From positions 1-64,000 of the forward strand of contig NZ_AUDK01000004.1 in the NCBI RefSeq assembly GCF_000425425.1: a DNA stretch of 64,000 bases. Direction: 5' to 3'. The notes beneath the pieces were generated by a model. That model was not told the DNA's origin. It searched no databases and worked only from the letters and a program-made list of their open reading frames with translations. The first letter of the stretch is position 1, and every line of letters begins with the position of its first letter. The position numbers and the translations under genes were made by a program. Below are positions 17,233 to 25,570 of the stretch, one piece after another. The DNA comes from Flavobacterium daejeonense DSM 17708 (lineage in GTDB: Bacteria > Bacteroidota > Bacteroidia > Flavobacteriales > Flavobacteriaceae).

Positions 17233-18192
17233 ATGGCGTTTTTAAATAAGATTAATTTAAGAGCTGTATTAGATAGAAATACAGGATTTGGTACCAATGC
17301 AAATAGTTACGGGGGACGCTTTTTTAATAAAGACGGTACTGCAAATGTAGAGAAACGCGGGATGCATTTTTTGCATCGGATTAGTTGGTATCATACGATG
17401 ATAGATATGCCGGCTTGGAAATTTATGATGGTTATTTTTTCATTCTATCTGCTAATTAATTTATTTTTTGCTTCGATTTATTTTGCGATAGGGATAGAAC
17501 ATTTGGATGGTATTCCTGTAACAGATAGTTACTGGGTTAAATTTGGGCAGGCTTATTTTTTTAGTGCGCAAACTTTCACAACAGTTGGTTACGGCCATAT
17601 TAGTCCGGTGGGATTTTTGACGAGTTTACTGGCGGCTACTGAGGCTTTGATTGGATTGCTGAGTTTTGCTATTGCTACCGGTTTGTTTTTTGGTAGGTTT
17701 AGTAAGCCAACTGCTTTTTTGAAATTTTCACATTATGCTCTTATTGCTCCTTATGGCGACGGTCGAGGACTGATGATTCGAATGACACCTTTTAAAAATA
17801 CCAATTTTACAGACGCTGAGGCCAAAATGACCTTAGGAATGAGTGTTGAAGAGAATGGTGTTAAGGTAAATAAGTTTTATTCATTAGATCTGGAATTGTC
17901 CAAAATAAATACCTTAACACTAAGTTGGACTTTGGTGCATCCTATCAATGAAAAAAGCCCTTTATATCAGTTTTCTAAAGAGGATTTTAATAATACTGTT
18001 GGTGAAATTCTGGTTTTTGTCAAAACTTTTGATGATATGTTTTCCAATACTGTAGCGACAAGAACTTCTTATACCTTTAACGAAGTAATTTATGGTGCTA
18101 AGTTTGTTCCAATGTATAAAAGGAGTTCGGATAATTCTAAAACTATTTTGGATTTAGATAAATTAAATCACTTTGATGATTATATTTTTTAG
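17233..18192 (+). CDS. Inward-rectifier (Kir-type) potassium channel
   Basis: A 319-residue KirBac-like channel. An N-terminal cytoplasmic slide region (HRISWYHTMIDMPAW) precedes helix 1 (about 62-87). The pore loop holds the selectivity filter TTVGYG (116-121), helix 2 runs about 130-153, and a C-terminal IRK beta domain follows (from about 160). It conducts potassium across the inner membrane; gating in bacterial Kir proteins is affected by lipids and pH. It is 67 bases upstream of the carH gene, which has its own promoter. I see no sign that it belongs to the light-response cluster. Confidence 0.93.
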   Translation: MAFLNKINLRAVLDRNTGFGTNANSYGGRFFNKDGTANVEKRGMHFLHRISWYHTMIDMPAWKFMMVIFSFYLLINLFFASIYFAIGIEHLDGIPVTDSYWVKFGQAYFFSAQTFTTVGYGHISPVGFLTSLLAATEALIGLLSFAIATGLFFGRFSKPTAFLKFSHYALIAPYGDGRGLMIRMTPFKNTNFTDAEAKMTLGMSVEENGVKVNKFYSLDLELSKINTLTLSWTLVHPINEKSPLYQFSKEDFNNTVGEILVFVKTFDDMFSNTVATRTSYTFNEVIYGAKFVPMYKRSSDNSKTILDLDKLNHFDDYIF

Positions 18193-18207
18193 TTAATTAA
18201 AGTTGTG

Positions 18208-18238
18208 TTGTTCAGTTAAGGAATAAAACTTATATTTG
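18208..18238 (+). promoter_or_regulatory. carH promoter (TTG-N20-TATATTTG)
   Basis: TTG at 18208-18210, 20 bases, then TATATTTG at 18231-18238, a good Bacteroidota promoter. The -7 element runs into TTTGTTTAAC (18235-18244), which recurs almost exactly at the crtI promoter and is a candidate regulator site. Confidence 0.72.
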
Positions 18239-18259
18239 TTTAACGTTATTCTTTAAAAA

Positions 18260-19156
18260 ATGAACAATATAAAAACAGTTTTTAGTATTAAAGATCTCGA
18301 AAATCTTTCCGGAATTAAAGCACATACCATTCGTATTTGGGAGAAAAGATATCAGATTTTAGAACCAATGCGAACGGATACTAATATTCGGTTGTATGAT
18401 TTGAGCAGTTTGCAAAAGTTGTTGAATATTAGTTTTTTGCATGAATACGGGTATAAAATTTCAAAAATAGCTTCTTATCCGGAAACTGAAATTCCGGAAT
18501 TAGTCCGCCAGATTGTTTCGGCCAAAAACGCAAAAAATCATGCCTTGAATGCTTTCAAAATGGCTATGATTAATTTTGATCAACAATTGTTTTTTAATAC
18601 TTACGATTGGCTGGCTTCTGAAAAAACATTTCAGGAAATTTTTCAGCAGGTGTTTTTACTTCTTCTGGATGAAATTGGTTTATTGTGGCAAACCGATACT
18701 ATTTCGCCTGCACATGAGCATTTTATAAGTTGTTTAATCCGGCAGAAAATCATCTTAAATTCCGAAAAATTGCAGGTTTTAAATCCGACTAAAACCGATA
18801 AAGTCTTTGTGTTGTCGCTTCCTTTGAATGAAATTCATGAGTTGGGATTGATGTATTTGCATTATGAAATTCTTTTAGCGGGCTACCAAAGTATTTATTT
18901 GGGCGAAAGTATGCCTGTGTGTTATTTGAAAGATTTAAAAAAACATTTTGATACTATTGTTTATGTTTCCTGTTTTACGGTCAAACCGGATCGGGACGAA
19001 ATAAACTCATATATTCAGGTAATGGCTGATGAATTATTAGATGATTCTACCGAATTATGGTTTACAGGAAGGTTAGCCGCTTTGATTCGTCAGGAGTCAT
19101 TTTCCGAAAAAGTCAACGTGTTTTCTGCTATTGAGGAATTATTAGTACGGCTTTAA
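18260..19156 (+). CDS. carH: MerR-family B12-dependent photoreceptor regulator (CarH-like)
   Basis: A 298-residue repressor-type protein. A MerR winged helix (residues about 7-75: FSIKDLENLSGIKAHTIRIW) is followed by a B12-binding helical domain and a Rossmann-like B12-binding domain. The CarH signatures are intact: Trp143, nine residues, then Glu153-His154 (Wx9EH), and EIHELG with His193 as the expected cobalt ligand. In Thermus and Myxococcus, CarH with adenosylcobalamin binds DNA as a tetramer in the dark and falls apart in light, releasing carotenoid genes. Position next to crtI, crtB, crtZ and a photolyase supports that role here, by inference. Its own promoter shares a motif with crtI, suggesting autoregulation. 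Confidence 0.88.
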   Translation: MNNIKTVFSIKDLENLSGIKAHTIRIWEKRYQILEPMRTDTNIRLYDLSSLQKLLNISFLHEYGYKISKIASYPETEIPELVRQIVSAKNAKNHALNAFKMAMINFDQQLFFNTYDWLASEKTFQEIFQQVFLLLLDEIGLLWQTDTISPAHEHFISCLIRQKIILNSEKLQVLNPTKTDKVFVLSLPLNEIHELGLMYLHYEILLAGYQSIYLGESMPVCYLKDLKKHFDTIVYVSCFTVKPDRDEINSYIQVMADELLDDSTELWFTGRLAALIRQESFSEKVNVFSAIEELLVRL

Positions 19157-19176
19157 TTTTTTGTTTAATTTTTATG

Positions 19177-19190
19177 TATATTTGTTAAAC
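19177..19190 (+). promoter_or_regulatory. crtI -7 element with overlapping palindrome
   Basis: TATATTTG (19177-19184) fits the -7 consensus and overlaps the 13-bp palindrome TTTGTTAAACAAA at 19181-19193. The first 14 bases differ by one from 18231-18244 before carH. The ATG is only 8 bases beyond the -7 element, so the mRNA would be nearly leaderless. Confidence 0.6.
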
Positions 19191-19192
19191 AA

Positions 19193-20680
19193 ATGAAAAA
19201 GAAAATTACAATTATAGGTTCTGGTTTTTCTGCTTTGTCAGCGGCCTGTTATTTGGCGAAAAAAGGTCATGAAGTAGTTGTTTTTGAGAAAAACAATAGT
19301 ATTGGCGGCAGAGCAAGGCAGATGAAAAAAAAGGGTTTTACCTTTGATATGGGGCCTAGCTGGTATTGGATGCCGGATGTTTTTGAACGCTTTTTTGCTG
19401 ATTTTGGAAAGAAAACAATCGATTATTATCAACTTATAAAGTTAAATCCGGCATACAGGGTTTATTTTGGAGTGGAGGAGTTCATTGCCATCGCTGATAA
19501 TTTAGACGAAATTGTGGCTGAATTTGAAAGCATCGAAAAGGGAAGTGGTAAGCAGCTTCAGGAATTTATGGCTGAAGCCCAAAGTAATTATAATATTGCT
19601 ATAAAAGATTTGGTATATCGACCGGGCGTCTCTCCGCTGGAGTTGGTAAGTGTAGAAACAGTAAAAAAGATTGGTCAGTTTTTTGGAAATATCAGTCGTG
19701 ATGTACGGAAGAAATTTAAAAACGAAAAGTTAATCCAAATTTTAGAATTTCCGGTTTTATTTTTGGGAGCAAAACCATCAGATACTCCTTCATTTTATAG
19801 TTTTATGAATTTTGCCGATTTCGGACTCGGAACCTGGCATCCTAAAACCGGAATGTTCGATGTGGTTCGGGCCATGGAAAATTTAGCGACAGAATTAGGA
19901 GTTCAGTTTTTTGTGAATTCGAATATTGAGAAAATCATTGTCGAAAATAAAACAGCCAAAGCTATCGTTGTTAACGGAGAAAGAATCGAGTCGGATTTGG
20001 TTTTAAGCGGCGCCGATTATCAGCATACTGAAACATTATTAGACAGAAAATATCGTCAGTATTCGGAAAAATATTGGGAAAGCAGGGTTTTTGCACCTTC
20101 GTCTTTATTGTTTTATGTGGGATTCAATAAAAAATTAGAAAATATTTTACATCATATGTTGTTTTTTGATACCGATTTTAATCAACATGCCAGAGAAATT
20201 TATGATGAACCTCAATGGCCAACAGCGCCGTTGTTTTATGCTAATTTTCCATCGGTTACAGATAAAACTGCTGCGCCTGACGGCATGGAATCGGGATTTT
20301 TCTTAATCCCTTTGGCGCCGGGAATTGAAGATACGGCTGCGTTAAGAGCGGAATATTTTGATAAAATCATGCAGCGATTTGAAACAATTACGAAACAAAG
20401 TGTAAAAGAACATATTGTATTCAAAGAGTCTTTTTGCAAGAATGATTTTGTGGAGCAATACAATGCTTATAAAGGAAACGCATACGGAATGGCGAATACT
20501 TTATTGCAAACGGCTTTTTTGAGGCCAAAACTAAAAAGCCAAAAAGTTCGTAATTTATATTTTACAGGACAATTAACCGTTCCGGGACCGGGAGTTCCTC
20601 CGGCTTTAATTTCGGGGAAATTAGTATCGGATTTGATAGATAAACAATTTCAAAAAAAAAACCATGAAGCAATTATTTGA
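19193..20680 (+). CDS. crtI: Phytoene desaturase
   Basis: FAD-dependent enzyme that introduces four double bonds into phytoene to give lycopene, at the inner membrane. The 495-residue protein starts with the dinucleotide-binding motif IIGSGFSALSAACYLAKKGH, then the acidic residue in VVVFEKN. It ends with the CrtI signature TGQLTVPGPGVPPALISG. Length is normal for the bacterial CrtI family. It overlaps crtB by 17 bases, so the two are translationally coupled. A 4,4'-diapophytoene desaturase is possible in principle, but the neighbouring CrtZ hydroxylase favours the C40 pathway. Confidence 0.94.
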   Translation: MKKKITIIGSGFSALSAACYLAKKGHEVVVFEKNNSIGGRARQMKKKGFTFDMGPSWYWMPDVFERFFADFGKKTIDYYQLIKLNPAYRVYFGVEEFIAIADNLDEIVAEFESIEKGSGKQLQEFMAEAQSNYNIAIKDLVYRPGVSPLELVSVETVKKIGQFFGNISRDVRKKFKNEKLIQILEFPVLFLGAKPSDTPSFYSFMNFADFGLGTWHPKTGMFDVVRAMENLATELGVQFFVNSNIEKIIVENKTAKAIVVNGERIESDLVLSGADYQHTETLLDRKYRQYSEKYWESRVFAPSSLLFYVGFNKKLENILHHMLFFDTDFNQHAREIYDEPQWPTAPLFYANFPSVTDKTAAPDGMESGFFLIPLAPGIEDTAALRAEYFDKIMQRFETITKQSVKEHIVFKESFCKNDFVEQYNAYKGNAYGMANTLLQTAFLRPKLKSQKVRNLYFTGQLTVPGPGVPPALISGKLVSDLIDKQFQKKNHEAII

Positions 20681-21506
20681 CCATGTTTCCTTCAAATGCA
20701 GCCAGTTAGTAACAAAAAACTACAGTACTTCATTTTCATTGGCGGTGTATATGCTTTCGCCAAGTATTAGAGATGCGATTTACAGTATTTACGGTTTTGT
20801 GCGGTTTGCCGATGAAATTGTAGATTCTTTTCATGGATTTGACAAAGAAAATCTAATTAACGAATTCGAAAAGGAATATTACAAAGCCTATCATTCCGGC
20901 ATAAGTTTGAATCCAATTTTGAATTCCTTCCAACAAACGGTTAAGGAGTATAATATTTCTGATGATTTGATTCAGTCTTTTTTAAAAAGCATGAAAATGG
21001 ATTTAATCAAGCAGGATTATGATTCGAAAGCCGAATATGAAGAATATATTTACGGCTCGGCAGATGTAGTAGGATTAATGTGTTTAAAAGTTTTTGTTCG
21101 TGGTAATAATCAAAAATACGAGCAGTTGAAAGATCAGGCTATGCGATTGGGGTCGGCTTTTCAAAAAGTAAATTTCCTCAGGGATTTAAAAGACGATAAT
21201 TTAATTCTTAATCGCAATTATTTTCCCGGAGTCGATTTGAATTCTTTTGATGAAAAGGCTAAAAAAGTTATTGTCGAGGAAATAAAAGAAGATTTTAAAG
21301 TGGCTTACCAAGGAATTGTAAAATTGCCTATCGAAGCCAAATTTGGCGTTTACACCGCTTATGTGTATTATAAAAAATTGCTTCGAAAACTCGAAAATAC
21401 GCCTTGTAAAGAAATTGGAAATAGCAGAATTCGGGTTTCTAATTACACAAAAGCAACCCTTTTAGCGCAGTCATTTCTGACCTACAAGTTGCGATTGGTC
21501 GAATAA
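20664..21506 (+). CDS. crtB: Phytoene synthase
   Basis: Condenses two geranylgeranyl diphosphates to phytoene, the first committed carotenoid step. The 280-residue squalene/phytoene synthase has both Asp-rich magnesium sites: FADEIVDSF and NFLRDLKDD, plus the early YSTSFSLA segment. The start overlaps the end of crtI by 17 bases. CrtZ follows 23 bases later, so crtI, crtB and crtZ form one transcription unit. No geranylgeranyl diphosphate synthase or lycopene cyclase gene is in the window. Confidence 0.94.
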   Translation: MKQLFDHVSFKCSQLVTKNYSTSFSLAVYMLSPSIRDAIYSIYGFVRFADEIVDSFHGFDKENLINEFEKEYYKAYHSGISLNPILNSFQQTVKEYNISDDLIQSFLKSMKMDLIKQDYDSKAEYEEYIYGSADVVGLMCLKVFVRGNNQKYEQLKDQAMRLGSAFQKVNFLRDLKDDNLILNRNYFPGVDLNSFDEKAKKVIVEEIKEDFKVAYQGIVKLPIEAKFGVYTAYVYYKKLLRKLENTPCKEIGNSRIRVSNYTKATLLAQSFLTYKLRLVE

Positions 21507-21529
21507 TTTAAGAATTATAAACAGTAAAA

Positions 21530-21970
21530 ATGATTTCATTTTTAATTACAATAGTCGTTTTTCTTTTGATGGAATGTGTTACCTGGTTAACGCACAAATA
21601 CGTCATGCACGGTTTTATGTGGTATTTTCACGCCGATCATCACCAGCCCAAATACAATCATGTTTTTGAGCGCAACGATATTTTCTTTGTCATTTTTGCC
21701 ATTCCCAGCATCATCCTTTTTTATTTTGGAGTCGAAGGCGGAATGAACGAATTGTTTTTTATTGGTCTTGGGATTACCCTTTACGGTTTTTGTTATTTCA
21801 TGATTCACGATGTCTTAATTCATCAGCGTTTCAAGTGGTTTAAAAACACTAAAAACAAATATTTAATTGGTTTACGAAAAGCGCACAAAGTTCATCACAA
21901 GCATTTAGGAAAGCAGGACGGAGAATGTTTCGGGATGCTTTTTGTTCCTTTTAAATATTATAAAATCTAA
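21530..21970 (+). CDS. crtZ: Beta-carotene hydroxylase
   Basis: A non-heme di-iron hydroxylase of the fatty acid hydroxylase superfamily that adds OH to the beta rings, giving zeaxanthin. The 146-residue protein has the required His clusters HKYVMH, HADHH, HDVLIH and HKVHHKH, and membrane helices at about 2-20, 50-70 and 75-90. Length is typical for bacterial CrtZ. It is the third gene of the crt operon. Substrate supply needs a lycopene cyclase, which must be elsewhere on the chromosome. Confidence 0.93.
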   Translation: MISFLITIVVFLLMECVTWLTHKYVMHGFMWYFHADHHQPKYNHVFERNDIFFVIFAIPSIILFYFGVEGGMNELFFIGLGITLYGFCYFMIHDVLIHQRFKWFKNTKNKYLIGLRKAHKVHHKHLGKQDGECFGMLFVPFKYYKI

Positions 21971-21975
21971 AATAA

Positions 21976-22300
21976 TTCGGGTGTGCCTCCGCTTTCACTA
22001 TCGTTCAATGTCATTAAGTTGAGGATACGTCTGTTCGAGTTGGCTTACAATTTGCTATAGAAAATCGTAAGCCAGTATCGAGAACTCTAGTTTAAACAAG
22101 ACTTCTCGATACAATTTTAAATAATAAAGCTACCGCATTATTATTTAAAATCACTCGAAGTGACGAAAAAAGCTTAACTTAATGACATTGCACTATCGTT
22201 TCAGCGGGGTCAGGCTGTATGCTATATCTTTTATGCAGTCCGGAAGAGGCGGGACTACATAAAAGGATGCCGCTTCCATCCTTCACGCAAATCCAACTAA
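21976..22300. repeat. Dispersed intergenic repeat, interrupted
   Basis: The outer parts (21976-22005 and 22201-22300) join into one sequence once the inserted 185-bp element and one copy of its target are removed: GCTTTCACTATCGTTTCAGC. I recognise this type (CTATCGTTTC..CAGGCTGTATGCTATATC..GGATGCCGCTTC) as a repeat common between genes in Flavobacterium. It has an internal hairpin, CTTTTATGCAGTCC at 22228-22241 with GGGACTACATAAAAG at 22251-22265. Confidence 0.6.
22006..22190. mobile_element. 185-bp MITE-like element with 15-bp inverted repeats
   Basis: Perfect terminal inverted repeats CAATGTCATTAAGTT (22006-22020) and AACTTAATGACATTG (22176-22190) bound an insert flanked by the direct repeat CACTATCGTT (21996-22005 and 22191-22200), a 10-bp target duplication. 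No transposase frame fits. Internal inverted repeats GTATCGAGAA / TTCTCGATAC lie near 22075-22112. The ends resemble, from memory, IS4/IS231-type termini, which also give 10-12 bp duplications. Confidence 0.85.
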
Positions 22301-22312
22301 CAAAAAAATCAG

Positions 22313-22771
22313 ATGAAAGTATATTCTAAACAAAGCGTTCAAAAAGTCAATGCGTCTGTTGAAGAATGTTGGACTTTTTTTTCCAGTCCGCGCAATTTGC
22401 AAAAAATGACACCATTGACAATGGGTTTCGAAATCACTGATTTTGACGGGAAAAACATGTATCCCGGCCAAATTATTCAATACAAAGTTTCTCCGCTTTT
22501 AGGGATAAAACTCACTTGGGTTACCGAAATTACCATCGTAGAAGAAAATCGTTATTTTATAGATGTACAGCGATTTGGTCCCTACACCTTATGGCATCAT
22601 AAACATTTTTTTGAACCTGTGGAAAATGGAGTCCTCATGACCGATTTGGTGCATTATGCATTGCCTTTAGGTTTTATCGGGCGCATGCTGAATGCTTTGG
22701 TAGTCAAAAACAAACTCAAAGAAATTTTTGAGTATCGGGCAGAGAAAATCAAAGAAATCTTTAATTCTTAA
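22313..22771 (+). CDS. SRPBCC family protein
   Basis: A 152-residue START/Bet v1-like protein (COG4276 type). It opens YSKQSVQKVNASVEECWTFF, continues FSSPRNLQKMTPLTMGFEIT, and contains the strand-rich core with ITIVEENRYFIDVQ and WHHKHFFEPVENG. The fold makes a hydrophobic ligand cavity; relatives are often encoded beside photolyases and TIGR01777 epimerases, as here, but have no firm function. It is 5 bases before the photolyase gene and so is co-transcribed with it. The transposon-like insert lies just upstream and may affect how this half of the cluster is expressed. Confidence 0.83.
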   Translation: MKVYSKQSVQKVNASVEECWTFFSSPRNLQKMTPLTMGFEITDFDGKNMYPGQIIQYKVSPLLGIKLTWVTEITIVEENRYFIDVQRFGPYTLWHHKHFFEPVENGVLMTDLVHYALPLGFIGRMLNALVVKNKLKEIFEYRAEKIKEIFNS

Positions 22772-22776
22772 CAAAA

Positions 22777-24069
22777 ATGACTAAGGCTGCTGTTTCTTTT
22801 TTTTGGTTCCGACGCGATTTGAGGCTCCAGGACAATGTAGGTTTGTTTCATGCCCTGCAATCGGGGTTTCCGGTGATTCCTTTGTTTATTTTTGACGAAG
22901 CCATTTTAGATGCTTTACCGAAAGACGATGCTCGTGTAGGTTTTATTTATGAAACTTTATCAAAAATCAATAAAGCCTTACATTTGACCGGAAGTTCACT
23001 TTTGATAAAAAAAGGAAAAACGCATGAAGTTTGGCAGTCACTTCTTGAGGAATTTGATGTTAAAGAAGTTTTTTTTAACAAAGATTACGAACCTTATGCA
23101 AGGGAGCGCGATGAGCGTATTTGTGAATTATTGGAAAAAAACAACAGTATTTCATTCGCTTTTAAAGATCAGGTAATTTTTGAAGAAAAGGAAATCACCA
23201 AAGCTGACGGCTTGCCTTATACGGTTTTTACGCCTTATAAAAACAAATGGTTGGAGCAATTTCGAAAAAATCCAATCAGGGAATATGATACGTCCGGATT
23301 GTTTTCAAATTTTTATAAAAGTAATTTTACCTTTCCTTCTTTGGGACAAATTGGTTTCGTAGAAAATAGCACCAAAGTAAAAGCTTATATGTTGGAAGGA
23401 TTGTTGAATTATCAGGAAAAACGCGATTTTCCAGCGCAAGATGCCACTTCTTATTTGTCGCCTCATTTACGATTTGGAACAGTGAGTGTTCGTGAAATGG
23501 TTGATTTTGCTGATAAAACTAATACTGTTTTTTTGAGTGAATTGATTTGGAGAGAGTTTTTTATGCAAATTTTGTATCATTTTCCAAAAGTGGTTACTCA
23601 AAATTTCAGGTCGGCTTATGATGGCATTCAATGGCGCAATAATGAAGAAGATTTTAAACGCTGGTGCGAAGGAAAAACGGGTTATCCAATGGTGGATGCC
23701 GGAATGCGTCAGCTGAATCAAACCGGTTATATGCACAATCGGGTGCGGATGGTGGTAGCGAGCTTTTTATGTAAACATCTTTTAATTCAATGGCAATGGG
23801 GGGAAGCTTATTTTGCCGAAAAATTATTGGATTATGATTTGTCGGCTAATGTTGGTAATTGGCAATGGACGGCCGGAACAGGTTGCGATGCGGCGCCTTA
23901 TTTTCGTGTTTTTAATCCGGACATTCAACTTAAAAAATTTGATGAAAAAGGAATATATATTCGAAAATGGATTCCTGAATTTGATTTGGGCTATGGCCAA
24001 CCGATGATTGATCATGATTTTGCCAGAGATCGGGCTATTGCTACATATAAAGCGGGGATTTTGGTATAA
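22777..24069 (+). CDS. phrB: Deoxyribodipyrimidine photolyase / cryptochrome family
   Basis: A 430-residue flavoprotein that, in the family, uses blue light to split UV-induced pyrimidine dimers. The N-terminal antenna domain begins VSFFWFRRDLRLQDNVGLF. The FAD-binding domain has ELIWREFFMQIL, GYPMVDAGMRQLNQTGYMHN and NVGNWQWTAGTGCDAAPYFR, with the final FNPDIQLKKFD. These are the class I CPD photolyase motifs. Length is slightly below the E. coli enzyme. A cryptochrome role cannot be excluded from sequence alone. It follows the SRPBCC gene by 5 bases and precedes the epimerase by 20. Confidence 0.93.
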   Translation: MTKAAVSFFWFRRDLRLQDNVGLFHALQSGFPVIPLFIFDEAILDALPKDDARVGFIYETLSKINKALHLTGSSLLIKKGKTHEVWQSLLEEFDVKEVFFNKDYEPYARERDERICELLEKNNSISFAFKDQVIFEEKEITKADGLPYTVFTPYKNKWLEQFRKNPIREYDTSGLFSNFYKSNFTFPSLGQIGFVENSTKVKAYMLEGLLNYQEKRDFPAQDATSYLSPHLRFGTVSVREMVDFADKTNTVFLSELIWREFFMQILYHFPKVVTQNFRSAYDGIQWRNNEEDFKRWCEGKTGYPMVDAGMRQLNQTGYMHNRVRMVVASFLCKHLLIQWQWGEAYFAEKLLDYDLSANVGNWQWTAGTGCDAAPYFRVFNPDIQLKKFDEKGIYIRKWIPEFDLGYGQPMIDHDFARDRAIATYKAGILV

Positions 24070-24089
24070 ATTAAGTAAAGAGGGGTGTC

Positions 24090-25004
24090 ATGAAAAAGAA
24101 TGTTTTAATAACGGGAGGAACTGGTTTTGTAGGTAAACATTTAACGGCAATGTTGGTTACTCATGGTTTTTCAGTATCTGTTTTAAGTCGGAAAAAACAA
24201 CCTGATACTGACGATGTTTCTTTTTATTTGTGGGATTTAGAAAAGCAAACTATAGCTTCTGGAGCTATTGAAAGAGCCGATTATATCATTCACCTGGCAG
24301 GAGAAAGTATTGCTCAAAAACGTTGGACAACTAAAAGAAAAGAATCTATTTTATTCAGCAGAGTGGCGTCGGCGCGATTGCTTTATACAGCTTTACTAAA
24401 AAACAATCACAAAGTGGCTGCTTTTATTTCAGCTTCGGCGGTGGGGATTTACGGAGCCGTAAACGGAAAGGAAATTTGTACCGAAGAAATGCCGCCTGCC
24501 GACGATTTTTTAGGCTTGAGCTGTCAAAAATGGGAAGCAGCTGTGCAACAGTTTGAAAATTTAGACATTCGCACAGTGAGGATTCGAACCGGATTAGTCT
24601 TGGGAGAAAACGAAGGTTTGTTAAAACAATTAAGTACTGTTTTTAAATTGAAATTAGGTGCTGTTTTAGGATCCGGAAAACAATTTATGCCATGGATTCA
24701 TATTGATGATTTGTGTCGGATTTATTTAGAAGCAATCATAAATTCAGAGATGAACGGGGCTTATAATGCTGCTATTACCGATGATACTAACAATAAAATA
24801 TTTTCGAAAGTTTTAGCCGGGATTTACAATTATAAAATTTGGTTACCCAATGTTCCGGCTTTTTTGATAAAATTAGCTTTGGGTGAAATGGCGAAACTGG
24901 TTCTTACCGGAAGAAGAATTTCCAATGCAAAAATAAAAGCAGCCGGGTTTAAATTTCAATTTGAAAATCTGGAAATCGCCTTGCGTGATTGTCTAGGGAG
25001 ATAA
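24090..25004 (+). CDS. TIGR01777 family epimerase (YfcH-like)
   Basis: A 304-residue short-chain dehydrogenase-type protein. The NAD(P)-binding loop is ITGGTGFVGKHL. HLAGESIAQKRW and ASAVGIYG (the catalytic Tyr of the SDR group) follow, then VRIRTGLVLG. It ends in the DUF1731 helical region (LALGEMAKLVLTGRRISNAK). The substrate is unknown. This family is repeatedly found with photolyase and SRPBCC genes, and the 20-base gap places it last in that operon. It ends 15 bases before the convergent YceI gene. Confidence 0.88.
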   Translation: MKKNVLITGGTGFVGKHLTAMLVTHGFSVSVLSRKKQPDTDDVSFYLWDLEKQTIASGAIERADYIIHLAGESIAQKRWTTKRKESILFSRVASARLLYTALLKNNHKVAAFISASAVGIYGAVNGKEICTEEMPPADDFLGLSCQKWEAAVQQFENLDIRTVRIRTGLVLGENEGLLKQLSTVFKLKLGAVLGSGKQFMPWIHIDDLCRIYLEAIINSEMNGAYNAAITDDTNNKIFSKVLAGIYNYKIWLPNVPAFLIKLALGEMAKLVLTGRRISNAKIKAAGFKFQFENLEIALRDCLGR

Positions 25005-25019
25005 GCGGTTTTTATCGGA

Positions 25020-25565
25020 TTATTGTAAAATATAATTCACTTTTACTGTTACAGTTTCAGCAATTTTTGGCCGGATAATTTTAGGGATGCTAATGTTGAA
25101 ATCTTCCGGATACAGGATAAAATCAGCGTTTAATTCCAGATTATTTCCTGTTTTTTTGATAACAACCGGGACTGTAATTTCTTTGGTTACTCCATGTAAA
25201 GTCAGGGTTCCGCTAACATCATATTTTTGTCCTTTTGCATTTGTTTTGCTAACATCAAAATTTTTAATTTTTCCTTTAAAAATTGCTTTTGGATACTTAC
25301 TGCTTTCGATAAAATTTTCATTAAAATGTTCTTCCATCAGAGCAACTTTAAAATGAAACCCTCTCATGAGAGCCAGGCTGGCTATTTCTCCGGTTTTAGT
25401 GTCCATAATACAGCTAACGGTAGTATTGCTTGCTTTTACTTCTTCAAATGACGGAACAGAAGCTTCAAAAGTAATACGGCCTGTTTTAGTTATTTTTTTA
25501 TCCTGCGAAAAAACAGTTGTTTTTCCCAAAAAAAGAAATGCGGCGATAAGGAATAAAAGTCTCAT
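25020..25565 (-). CDS. Secreted YceI family protein (copy 1)
   Basis: A 181-residue periplasmic protein with a signal peptide (ending VFSQD, about residue 21). It carries the YceI lipocalin-like beta barrel: ITFEASVPSFEEVKA, MEEHFNENFIESSKYPKAIFKG, LTLHGVTKEITVPV, FNISIPKIIRPKIAETV. The family binds isoprenoid-type lipids such as polyprenyl chains. A close relative in the same orientation lies 1.8 kb away at 27335-27877. It follows the cytochrome gene by 5 bases, so both are one operon. Confidence 0.9.
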   Translation of the reverse strand: MRLLFLIAAFLFLGKTTVFSQDKKITKTGRITFEASVPSFEEVKASNTTVSCIMDTKTGEIASLALMRGFHFKVALMEEHFNENFIESSKYPKAIFKGKIKNFDVSKTNAKGQKYDVSGTLTLHGVTKEITVPVVIKKTGNNLELNADFILYPEDFNISIPKIIRPKIAETVTVKVNYILQ

Positions 25566-25570
25566 TTGTA

